64,000 nucleotides of DNA from Anisakis pegreffii (taxonomy: Eukaryota; Nematoda; Chromadorea; Rhabditida; Anisakidae), in the NCBI GenBank assembly GCA_035041965.1, contig JAPYMA010000378.1, forward strand, positions 62,001 through 126,000, written 5' to 3'. A program made the translations under genes and the position numbers. Positions 33,401 to 44,930 of this stretch are shown here, one piece after another. Position 1 is the first letter of the stretch. The number at the start of each line of letters is the position of its first letter. Below the pieces are notes generated by a model. It saw only the letters and a program-made list of their open reading frames with translations, was not told where the DNA came from and did not search any database.

Positions 33401-35401
33401 TTGCTCATAATTTACCTTTTCAAATGTCACTCAATACCACTTCAAACCAAATCGTTCGACTCTGATTGACTGAGGATCTAGTTAATTGAGACTGAATTAT
33501 TTGATTAAATCACGCTATTGATACTCATTGATTGACATTTCTGTCAATATTTTCAGAAGCAAACTTCGAGTGTGTTGGCAATAACAATCTGAATTTCATC
33601 GACTATTCCAAAGGATCTAAATAACGATCTTATTAATGTATTAGTATTACTATCATTGTCATCATACAATATCTGTGTAACAAAATTGTACTTATTTTTA
33701 TTCATCTTATCATTGTTGTGATTCAACGAAGCGTTGTTTTTGAATCATTGCTTGCGTAGTGATTCTATCTGACCTTTGAAAATTTTGAAATCATATTAAA
33801 TAAACAAATAACCACAAAATGATCTTAACTCTTCAGTTGTCAATGTTTATAGCCCAAATTGCTGTTGTTGCCGTTTCAAACAGCATCATCCTTCTTATGG
33901 CTATGTAACAAACCCATGAATTTTAAATGAAGTGGGGTGTATCATATTTTAGTCTATGGAACAAATCAATGAAATGCGATTGCATCTGTTACGGAAATTT
34001 CAGCAATTTTGGAGTATATTTTTCGAAAAATCGATTCAAAATGCATTTTCGAAAGTAATAGATACCGTGAAGCTGAAAATCAATGAATAGAGTGCTAAAT
34101 AATTAATCACATTTGATATGACAAATGATAATATTCCGCAAGCGTACGTTCGTCCTTTTACTCTCACAATCACCTATACAACAACCAAAAATTTTTCTGC
34201 AATCAGTCATTTTGTTCTCTCATATTTTAAAGCTAAAATTCAACTTCAGAGCTCAATCGTTAGTCAATACTCGCTCTTGGAATGCATTCATCATCGCTTT
34301 CTACTTTCTAACGTTTTCATCCAATCATCATGCCTCACCGAACAATCCAATACCAGTGACCATTGCTCTCATGAGCTGAATTCTCTAAACTCTTTCGTAT
34401 GCGTTGCTGCGAGAACATTCACGAACTGAACACGTTATAATATCATTTGTCCAACGTGCATTTTGATATCGCAAAATGACGAATTTATGGTTTTTCGAAA
34501 GTTGTTTCGAGTGGAAAATTTTCATTGAAATGGTCATTGAGAAAAGCTTAACACTGAATACAGTGATTGCTTCGATATGGCGGTGTATGTTACATAAGAG
34601 GAATTAAATAAGATGTAATCATAGATATACGGAAACGAACGGTATAACAACTGCTTGTTGATGGAGGACAACATCACAGTTGCACTCTTCTTATCTTCCT
34701 CGTTTCTTGTTAACCTATCGATATGCTGCAACAGTTACAAACAAGCACCAAGCAGGAATATTATTGAATCGGCTTGAATGTCTGCACAATAATCAACTAG
34801 TTACTTCTGGTAAATCAAATAAATTTTGCATGCAATAATGCCAATTAGACAGATGCTTGTAATAACTACTTGTCATCTCATATTTTGTTGTTGCTTCTGC
34901 AGTTGTGCAGTCGCCGTTTGTTGTCAACAAAATTGACAGTATGGCGCAATTGACGATTGCTGGAAATGACACAGTATGACCGTTATGATGGAGATTTTAA
35001 TGAACATATGGACGAGAATTGAATCGGGTAGATTATTAAGAGATCGAGAAAGATTATTCGTTAATGGGAGTGTTGCTCGGTAATGATAAATCTGTTCATC
35101 TGCCCATCGGATGGTTCACTATTGGAGGCGATTTACAAGCCGATTAGTGAATGGGTCAATGAGTGATAGATAGATAAATAATGAATGAATGCTGCTTTCG
35201 ACAATTTTTGGTGGTTGAAGTGAAAATAGTAAAGAAATAAAGGGAAAAAAGTGGTGTGAAGAATGTTTATGGTAAAAAGAGATAAGAGAGAAATGAGGTT
35301 CGAAGGAGGGAGGCGGATCAATGGGAAAAATAATAGAGAATACTCTTGCAAATGTTCCTACGAATAGTTAAGTTGTTCCAAATATATGAATCGTACTCAC
35401 A
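30487..35401. other. Divergent intergenic region
   Basis: About 4.9 kb between the 5' ends of GARS (minus) and glypican (plus). The only structured feature is the 18-bp minisatellite at 31353-31478. Scattered open frames (for example 32251-32499, 32821-33075 and 34118-34429) lack conserved motifs and splice context. A 29-codon frame at 33819-33908 looks like a signal peptide but ends at once. Promoters for both flanking genes should lie here; I cannot place them. Confidence 0.5.
31353..31478. repeat. 18-bp minisatellite, seven exact-length units
   Basis: Seven tandem copies of an 18-bp unit with consensus GGATGACTAGTATTAATA and no length variation. Units 4-7 alternate between a GACTGGT variant starting with G and a GACTAGT variant starting with T, so the array grew partly as 36-bp dimers. 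Read on the minus strand it keeps an open frame of a six-residue Asn-Thr-Ser-His repeat, which comes from the repeat and is not evidence of a gene. Confidence 0.95.
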
Positions 35402-38400
35402 ATGAGATGTTTGTTTCGGCAGAGTTTGATTTGGTGTGTTTTTGTGATTGATGTCAGTCACGGTTGGTCATTATCATCCTGTCAACCATTAATTCACTCG
35501 TCGTTTAGTGCCGATTACATTCCTTTAGCACCTCTTTTGAGTAAGTTCCTTTTGAATTCATTCACATACAACTCAGTTATTTATGATAATACTCATTCTA
35601 ACTGATGACCAATCAACAAATTCGTTTTGATCAGTGCGATCGAAATTCGTTGATGTGATGTTGATTTGAAATAACCAATGATTAGTTTAAGAGCGATTTC
35701 GTGAAAAATTAATTGTAAATCACATTCCTCCGGGACTTGAATGCTTTTCATGTTACACCTTAAACATTCAACTGTACTGCTAAGTGAATAATAATTTGTT
35801 TTTGTCATAAACAATGTGCATTTGAAATCAACAGATTCGAACCTTTCCATATGTGATACATCATTACCAACGTGCTGTACTCGAGAGGTTGAACAGAAGA
35901 TGTTGTCTCATATGAAAGGTGAAGTGTTGCATTCGGTTCAAGATCGAGTCATCGTCTTGAAGCACATATTCGATCAGCATTTCCATAGTTTTGACAGTCA
36001 GTTTAATGCATCTTCATCTTTTATTTCATAACATACATACGTCCAAACTGATTCACACGAATTCATCAATTCATTTCTGCTAGCTTACCTCTTGTAAGAC
36101 CAATATGAGTTTAATTGATCTTTGGCTGACTGGCTAATGACTGAAATTGAATAAATGCTCATCGGCATAACACTGATATTATTTCAGAACATAATCGAGG
36201 TGCAATTTCAAGTTCTCGTGAACAGTTGCATGCAATGTTCACAACAACTTATGGACTATTCTATAGATCTCATGCACAGGTGTGCTCCTTTTATGTGGTG
36301 TCGTTCTTTATCGAGTTGTCTCCTTTTCATCACATTCGCAAATGGCGGCGACATCTTTCAAATTAATCCCAAATCCACTGCCACAGTCAAGCTTATCTCA
36401 TTTTCTCATCTGATGCGGAACTGTCGAATGCGCATTCATTCGAGTCGCTAATTGAGTTTAATCACTATGCAACACATTCATTCAGTTGTTGAATGTTTTA
36501 AGACACATTTACTTCTCTAGCATTCACCTTACCGAAGTTCGTTTAAATGTATAATGCTTTCGATGAAAATTTTCCTCTGAATTGCCCACATAAATTATTG
36601 TCATTCGACGATATGCAGTTAGATTGATGAGCGAAATGCGAAACAAATCGATCACATGGATGGATAATTGCTTAAATTTCTGAAAATCAAAGAACCTTTT
36701 TCTGTCTCGCCAAATGCTCTCGTTGTATCCTCGTTCTATTTGTCTAATAATCTTGAATCAAAAATCACTCGTGTAATAACTTAAGAAATTAAAAATCAAC
36801 TACTTTTCAATGAAATGAGAATATGTGAACTTCGAACACCAATGGTGTTTAATCCAAGGTGCTATCACTAAACACGTTGTAAAGGTTAAAAAAACTGCAT
36901 TCTAATTTCTCGATAAGGAAGAGAATAGAATGACACTCAATTTGTATGATTTCATAGCTCGGATGGAGCCTTCAACCATCAGTCTAACTGAAATCCGTAT
37001 CCTTGCCAAATTATGAATTCAACATAACTAATTGAAAAAATCGACGTCTTATTGCCACGTTTCCCCATTCTCATGCTTCTGCTATAAGTGATGACTTATA
37101 GCAGATGTGTTCATTGCGCATCCTGAAGGATGTATTGGGCGCACACATAGCGATTAAGCTTTAAATCAAATGTCGATAGCTGGAAAAATATTTTATGAAT
37201 ATAATTCATCATAAATTTTTCAGATATTTACTGATACAAAATGAATTTCAGATATTCGGTGGATTCTTTGATAGTTTAGAACAATTTTACACGAACCAAA
37301 CATTCTCTTCAATGAAAACAATACTGGATGATTTCTTTTTCATTCTCTTCAGAACAATGTTCTCCATAATGAATCCATTGGTAATTCGTTGTTTTTTTTG
37401 TCTAGCTTTTTAAACCGTTCTACACAGTGAATATTCGGCAGTTTAACAGAATTTGTTTTCTGAAATTTTGGCCATGAGAACCTTTGAGAATTGCATGGTA
37501 TGCCTTGTAATATCACACATTCAAAGAGCAGCCGTAAGTGGTCATTTCGAAGAATTGCAATGTGTTACACTCACGATTGTCATCGATCGCTTACGATTAG
37601 ACATTAGACATTATTAGTTACGATCATCCTTAGTAATAATTCACTGTCAGGTTGTCATTTCCGGTTGAAAACGTTTCTGCGCTGAATTGCAAGAAGGAAT
37701 ATAGTGTCAATAAATCGTGTTTGGTATTAAGTATTTAGAATGCTTAATAGCACTCTATTTTCCTTAAGCATTCATTTAAGCACGGCTTATCTTTAATCGG
37801 GTAGTTGGCAATATTAAGTGACATGTGATGTTGTTAGATGTGGTGTGTAAGGAGATGTTGCATTGATAAAACATACATTATGAAGTTTCCTTCAAAACAG
37901 CGTGAGAATGTTTAATGGAAGTGAATCAAATTTTGTACTCGTTTTATAACATTCATTTTAGCATAATTGCTAGCATGATAGTTTGTTGATATAGCCTTAT
38001 GGCACTGTGTGACATTTTTTGAACCTCACCTCATCGCTTTGAGATTGAAAACTTTTCCCAGCATCATCACGCTTAACGATAGTTTACCAAAATGACAAAT
38101 CACACTGTCGAAAACGATTAAACCCACTGCAAAAAAAAACAAGATTTCAAATGAAACTGATATCTAATCACTTCATTCAAATGACATTCTTTATCATCTT
38201 ATTGTTGTTGATAACCTTGGGAAAATTCAGTTCTCAAAATTCTTTTGTAATAAGCTGTCATTTCCGGTTGATGAGAAACGAAAGACAAGAATTGTTTCGA
38301 TGCATATGCGAAGCAAAAAATCAGATAACTTTGAGCAGAATACGATAACGAAATGAAAATTTTAGGAGAAAGTAACGAAGAGCGATTATGATTGTTTGAG

Positions 38401-41400
38401 GGGATCGATGTCATCAATCCAACCGTTTGGTGATATTCCGAACAAAATGACGATTCAATTGGAGAGAAGTGTTCGCACTGCTAAATCATTAACACGAGCA
38501 CTGCGATCCACATCTGATATCCTTCAATCCATTTTAAAGGTTGCATTGCGTTAACCTTCAACACGCTTCAATGATTTAAAAATATTCGTCCAACAGATTT
38601 ACCACAAACTTTTTCAGAGCAATTGTTGATGTATATTTTCCTTGAACCGCATTAATCATCCCAAAAAAGCTTCAAAAGATCTCTTCGCACATTCACTTTC
38701 GCACAGCAGCCAAAAGTTTTTTGAGTTGGTAATGAATGAGGATTCGATCTGATTACGAATATTGTCATTAGCGGAAGTGGAACGTTAAACCCATTCATTT
38801 GTATTGAGGATAACGCATTAGAAAAAAGTTCACACCAAACAAAACCTTCGCTTTAGTTCTGAACGCCAACTTGAGATGATCAACGTTTCTAGTTATGGTG
38901 CAAATGAAACGAATTGATAACTGTCGACGAAAGTATCGAGTATTTTCAGTCAGCCATTTGATATCTAGCAGTCGAAAGGATCTCAAGACTATATGACGTA
39001 GTTTACGAAAACTGTGTGCTTCTTTCTGCGAGCTATTGTTTGGTAGTTTTGACTGTGAGATAAAAACTCGTGATATTCGTAAATAATTCGTGATAGCAAA
39101 TTGCGATATCATATGATAGCCCACATTCCGTATTTTCATCCTCGTATGTGTTTTCGAAAACGACGAATATAATTTCAATGAGAAAAGAATTTCGGAATTG
39201 TTAAAAGGTTTCAGTCAATTAATGAATGACTTATGATAATAATTTATCAACGCGATCGGCATTCAACAAAGAGTCTTCCATCGGTGATAGATTAATTGTT
39301 TGTCTCTATTGAACGATAATCACTTCAACATATGATACTGATTGATTATTTTAGTCAATTTCCAATTCGCAATCAACGATCGTAATGGTGCCGTACCCTT
39401 TCTAATGAACATTCTCATTAACCTTAAAGAACATTTCATGAGTCGCTTTCATGCTGCAAGTGTCACCTAACACATTCATTGCTCATCTAATGAATTATCG
39501 ACGAATTACAACATCACGAATTCGTCTTATAATTTTCAGTGATATTCATCACTTTCAGAAGCTGAAGGAGTGCTGAAACTTATTGCATTGTCGAATTCTG
39601 TAAAATTAACTAGTCTCTGACATTTCCTGTGTTTGGGTCTGAGTGAAATCATATAAAATTAAGCAGTTTCTGACATTTTGCTGAAAGTTGATTGTCAAAA
39701 AAAATTTTAGAAGGAATTGTCAGATTCGTGTGCAATCGCTGCCACACGAGTGACACACTGCTCACAGTGTATGCAAAAATCAGCTCGAAAACCATGTTCA
39801 AATTTATGTTTGAATGTTTTCAAAGGATGTCTCGCCGAGTACGTTTCACTCGATGAACCTTGGAATGTTCTTGTTGGTAAGTGCATAAATTCTTCTTTGT
39901 CCTATTGCACTGATTCAAATTTGTGGAATAATTTTGCTCTGCTGACACCATAATGAATCAATAATGACATGTTTGATAGAGTATTAGATACACATTCAAT
40001 TCTAGTTCTTTCCCAACAGTTAAATTGAGCTGCTTAAATAAATGCGTAACTTTATCGATGACGTATTTGTTGGTGCGCTTGTATATGATCTGTATTAGTT
40101 TACATTTCATCTTTGTTTAAGATGTTGTTGTGACATAAATATCTGAAAGGATTGAAGTAGTCTTTGTTCTGCTTTGTTTCGAAATAATTCATCATTTTGT
40201 ACAAAATCTCTTCAATGGCAGTGTAACAGAGGCACATTCGAATTCTGAATTTGTCAAGTTCACTATCGTTGTCCATATACTTTGATTATTCAGTCTAGAA
40301 CAGTGCATACTTCTCACAAGTAAGTAAGAGTTTTAATGAGTCCCAACATCAATTTATTGTTTTCTTTTAAATATCTATTTGGATTCCATCGAATCTGAAC
40401 TCATTTTTCGCACAAAGAGGAGCTGCATAAGTGGGGAAGGTTGATGGATGAGGAGAATGCTGAAGAGTGTTGTCAAGCAGTGATTCGTTGCGAGGTGAAT
40501 CAATAAAGATGGCTCATTTAAAATTCAATAAAAATGGCTAGCTAGCTTCAAATAGCTTTGATTCATAAACTTCAAGTAGCGACTCATAAAGTAGCTTTGA
40601 TTCATAAAGTACAAATTTTATGGGGTTGTTACATTGATTGCTTTATGATTGCTGTTGTTGTTTTATTTGGATTCATTCACCGTCTTTTGTTTTATTTAGC
40701 AAAATTCACAAATTACAGCGAATTGTCACACAAACATACAAATAAAATACGCAACGTATTTTAAAGAAATGTTTCGTTCATTCACTTAACTAACAGTCGC
40801 GTTTGCAGTGACATTGGCTAGCAGATGAATGAAAGGCGCTTAAAATCAATGTAATGATCATATCCTAAGTACTTACTTACTTGTCTAGCGCATATTCTGT
40901 GTTATGTTCAAAAATCAAATTGAAACGATTTAATTTGTCATTTCTATAATCGAAAAGCACCAAATGATCGCCTTCACCTGTAATGACCGTCTGTAATCGA
41001 ATGCATTCTTTCGGATGAAGCAAAGCAAATCTCAGATTCGGCATTTACCGATAATGTTTGAGTTTCTCTAGTTTAGCTCACTCATCCATCCAATTGCGTG
41101 CACTTTATCACGTTGAAATGTTCTCTCAAATTCCTGAACTTTCGATAGGTTGTAATCTATTATACAGATAAATAATCATTCCCTCAGATAATACGCAGAT
41201 CAGATATTTGAAATAACTCCTTGATCAAAGAAGATGAATCGAGTTGAGGTATTCAGCGAAATCGAGCCTTAAACGCCGTAATATATAACTAGTAGAAAAA
41301 ATTCGTTGATCACATATAAATATGGCAGTGCTCAATCGCAATCCGAGTCATTGATAACAAGATCTACCATCGGTTCTGCTGAACTGGAAACGATGCAACC

Positions 41401-43168
41401 ATCAGAATATAAGAAACAAGTCAAAACACGGCACATTCAAGTGTTTAATCCGTATGATAATAATCGCTCAGTATGCCTTCAAGAACGTTGATGATAAAAC
41501 ACTTATATCTCTTTCGGATATGCGCTTTAACAAAAAACTGACCGACCGATCGCAATTCAGATACACTCACAAAACTTGCGAATCGACTCAAGGGCCCTTA
41601 TAATGTGATAAGTGTTGTGGTGCCCATCGGTGTACAAATATCCGAAAGTATCATGCTCTTTCAAGAGAATGACCATCAAATTTCCGCTAAGGTTGTCGCT
41701 TGATTCGTTTGATCTCTGTGATCAGTTTTCTGTTCATTGCCAATTTTCAAACAAATTAACAAGAATGACTCGAGTGTGTATGTTGAATGAAGTAATTTTG
41801 AGGTGATACAAAAGTGTTTCAAAAATTCGAATAAACAATTGATAAAAAAGCGTGATATTGATAAATCGCAATTATCACCGAACATAACAATAACATCTAC
41901 TCAACTTCAACTATCCGAGCCGAATAGCAGTGTCAATACTCAAATGATGATTTCATTCATTGACCGGGTTTGTTTCAGTTTTGCATTTTTTATCCCTTTT
42001 CTATGCATTGCCCATATTAATAGTCACTTCTTGAACACTTTCTATGCATAGTGAGTCCTTGAACACTCTGCACACCATATGCTTCAGAGGAATTGCATCT
42101 GAAGCTATCGAATCTGAATCGCTTCTTCGAAGGACAGTAATCTTCAACAGACACAACGAGTTAATTGAGTTGCAAAAAAGTTATCTCTATAAACAATTGT
42201 TGCAATTGTCAGTTCCATAGCGTGCGATGGTTTGTGTTAGTTTTAGTTGGCAACAACGCGAGGGTTTTGGCGATCGCTTTCGAAATCGATTTGTATTGAT
42301 GGTGAATGGGCAGAGTCGGCGAGCGGAGATGTACCGTGTTGGAATGGAACTCATCTGAGTGATTATAACCGACCACTGGTTGGTGATGGCATTCGCAATC
42401 AAATGCTCAATCCTGAATTCGATTCGTCCAACAACCTTTCATCAGGTTCTTGAATTGTAATCACATTTCATATCAAGCATACTCCTTTCAAACAAGCTTT
42501 CAAAACCGTTCCGTTGCAGCACTTCACACCGAAATGAGCAGTTAGTGCGAATAAACACTAGCAATAAGCCATGAAATAAATGAATAATCGATGAAGAATG
42601 AAACTGAAAGTGACTGAAGTAACGCTCGTTCTAGCAAATTAGCTAATGTCAATAGAAATTGAAGATGCATTACGTAGTTAAACTGTTCAGAAATCAAATG
42701 CTTCAATTTCAGAAGCATTCGTGAACGAAGTATTGAAAATATCGATGTTATCGAACCAACTGGCAGATATTTATGAGGAACGTCACTTGAGGGATGCGAA
42801 CAGCGAACGAGAAGGTTCCGGCTCGCAGCTTCTTTATTCACCAGTCGATGATGAAGACACTGTGAGTGGATTAATGGTATTGTCTAGTTTGCAATGTGCT
42901 TCGGTTAAAAACAGAACGGAAATGATTGATTATTGAAATGAATGTTTAGGAAGATGGCAGTGGGTCAGATACGAATTTAGCAGTGGTTATCGACATCGCC
43001 GGGTCACATCGAGACGTCGAAGTGGTCGTTCCGACAGTGGTGGAACAACCGAAAATCGATGTTGTACCCATCGAGAGCGGATCGTTATATAGGCTTGACT
43101 GCAGGCATTTCGTCTCAAAATTAACGTTCACATTTCTGTTATTTTTGTCCGTTTTCATGCAAACTTAA
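35402..43168 (+). CDS. Glypican, GPI-anchored heparan sulfate proteoglycan core
   Basis: Cell-surface co-receptor that tunes BMP/Wnt/FGF-type ligands. Exons: 35402-35540, 35835-35996, 36188-36279, 37252-37380, 38366-38539, 39711-39876, then 41329-41470, 41851-41967, 42247-42445, 42713-42861, 42950-43168. At least one exon is probably missing between 39876 and 41329. The order matches glypicans: signal peptide (1-22), CDTSLPTCCTREVEQKM, LHAMFTTTYGLFY, SSIQPFGDIPNKM, HCSQCMQKSARKPCSNLC with FKGCLAEY, GFWRSLSKSICIDGEWAES, CWNGTHLSDYNRPLVGDGI, then acidic Ser-Gly clusters EREGSGSQ and DTEDGSGSD as glycosaminoglycan sites, and a hydrophobic end (LTFTFLLFLSVFMQT) for GPI addition. Caenorhabditis has two glypicans, gpn-1 and lon-2; I cannot tell which this matches. 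The placed exons total about 563 residues, normal for the family. Confidence 0.92.
37078..37105. repeat. Perfect 12-bp hairpin in a glypican intron
   Basis: TCTGCTATAAGT, a 4-base loop GATG, then ACTTATAGCAGA: a perfect 12-bp palindromic stem in the intron before exon 37252-37380. The stem stops abruptly at both ends, so it is too short for a microRNA precursor. It could be cruciform DNA, a protein-binding palindrome or chance. Confidence 0.8.
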
Positions 43169-44699
43169 TCGGTTCTTTTGTCTCAAAAATAAGATCCTCA
43201 AGGAATGATATCCGTTTGCATGTTGAAAGGAATAATATTTTTGGACTGAAAAACGGTGGTTTTCGAGGTTATCAATTTCGTTTGATTAGATATCTTAAAT
43301 TTTCAATGAATTTGAGAAACGTGACTGAAAGAACGAAAGTTCCTTCGTCATAATATGCACGAAATTCAAAAGATTATCACTTTTGTTTTGATCGACTCAA
43401 ATAAGAACAAATCAACTTTGTCTCTATTGCTATCGTCCGAAGCAGTTTATATTCCTCGAAATCAACTTGAATGCAGCAATAAGATTTGTGTTACTGTGAT
43501 AATTTGATTGTTTACGCGTTGAGAGTTCATTTATATATTTATTTTGGAGTTGTTATGTTTTGGATATTGCAGAAATATGATATACATAAATGTATTGTTT
43601 TGATTTGAATGTAATTTTGGGTTGCTATCGTTTACTTTGATGTATTTGTTGTATGTGTTTGAAAGGAACGGCATTTACTTTGTGGTATACTCATCCTCGT
43701 TTACTTGCAACTGCTTCGTATTTAATGCTGAACGATAGCACATGAACAAGGCGCTCGGTACAGTTTTTGATTATTGTGATCAAACAAATTAGTTTCTTAT
43801 AGTCCAGATATAATTATTTCAATCGTACCATTGTAAACCCAAACCATTGTCGTTCAGTACCGAAATATCATTACTAGTCATCTTGAAGCTTTGTATTACC
43901 ATGTGAACGGGTAAATTCACGTAGGAAATGACACTAATCAGTTGTTGCTTTGGAGGGATTATCCAAAAATTGAAATATCACGTTCCTGTCTCTGTGAACT
44001 TCCATTATGTGATTCGTGGCATGATTAATTTACAATTTGCAGACATATTTCAAGATCATCGAACGAGTCCCGAAAAAATACATTGTTTACGTGGTATTTT
44101 TAATAAATCAAGTCATTTGTATTACTGTCGAATTAAAGTGAAACGAGCACATTTCGTTGATGTTTCCACACGTCCACTCGAGTCAGATAAATTATTCTCT
44201 CAACCACTCAGGAAGGTCATCTCTAGCTGTGAGCCGTGAACGAACAGCTGTGAACATGATAACTCAAACAGTAGGCATGATAACTATGAACAATAAGCAT
44301 GATAGTGTAAAAATTTCTCCTGTTCCTGTTAGCAATGAGCGGACAATGCATTCTATCGGAAGTTCCCCATTAATGTTCACGATGATAAATTTTTGAAAGA
44401 GATCAGTGGTAAATCAAGTAGATCGTTGACTTTAATTGTGAATAATGTTCAGCAGACTCATTGAATGTGTTTCCATAGCATAAATGAAATTTTTATCGAG
44501 CGTTTAATTGGACACAAGTGGAAGAATGAAAAAAATAACGAGGAACAACAAAAAATTAATGCAAAAAATATTTGACAGACTGCTCATAGCAATGGTATTT
44601 CAATGAAATACTATAAAATAAATGAAACGCATATCAAAAGTTTAAGAACTTTACCAGATTCTTATGTTCATGGCTCTTTCTTCGCTGTGTATTCCTCTG

Positions 44700-44930
44700 C
44701 AGAGCAATACTTCCACGTTCGTCTTTGATGTAACATCGCCATGTATATTCTTCCTGTGCAGCGACCACGGTTTCTCACTTTCGCGGTGCTTCACGCCTCC
44801 AGTGTGTGCTTTATCTCAACTCTAGCGTTCTCCGATCTCTCCGATGTAGAATGCCGAGCAGTCCAAGCAACATACCACCCGAACCTTACAGACTCCATTC
44901 CTCTTCACACGTCACAGTAATTTTCCTCAC
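44700..44930 (-). pseudogene. Decayed GIY-YIG domain, likely Penelope-like retroelement remnant
   Basis: Read on the minus strand, one frame gives KRNGVCKVRVVCCLDCSAFYIGEIGER, cited here only as the pieces VCKVRVVCCLDCSAF and YIGEIGER. It then meets stop codons, and a related frame continues with KHRESEKPWSLHRKN. The pattern of hydrophobic strand, C-x2-C and YIGE-x-GR is the core of GIY-YIG endonuclease domains, which sit at the C-terminus of Penelope-like elements. Stops and frame changes mean it is dead. No reverse transcriptase motifs were confirmed upstream (45000-46300), although that stretch also shows broken minus-strand frames. Family assignment is inference; a decayed host GIY-YIG gene is possible. 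Confidence 0.45.

Noticed and set aside
33819..33908. 29-codon plus-strand frame resembling a signal peptide
   Set aside because: Ends immediately, lies 1.5 kb from glypican exon 1 which has its own signal peptide, and has no downstream exon in phase.
40411..40497. Plus-strand segment reading EELHKWGRLMDEENAEECCQ, considered as the missing glypican exon
   Set aside because: The acceptor is poor (CACAAAG) and the sequence does not resemble the glypican core at that position.
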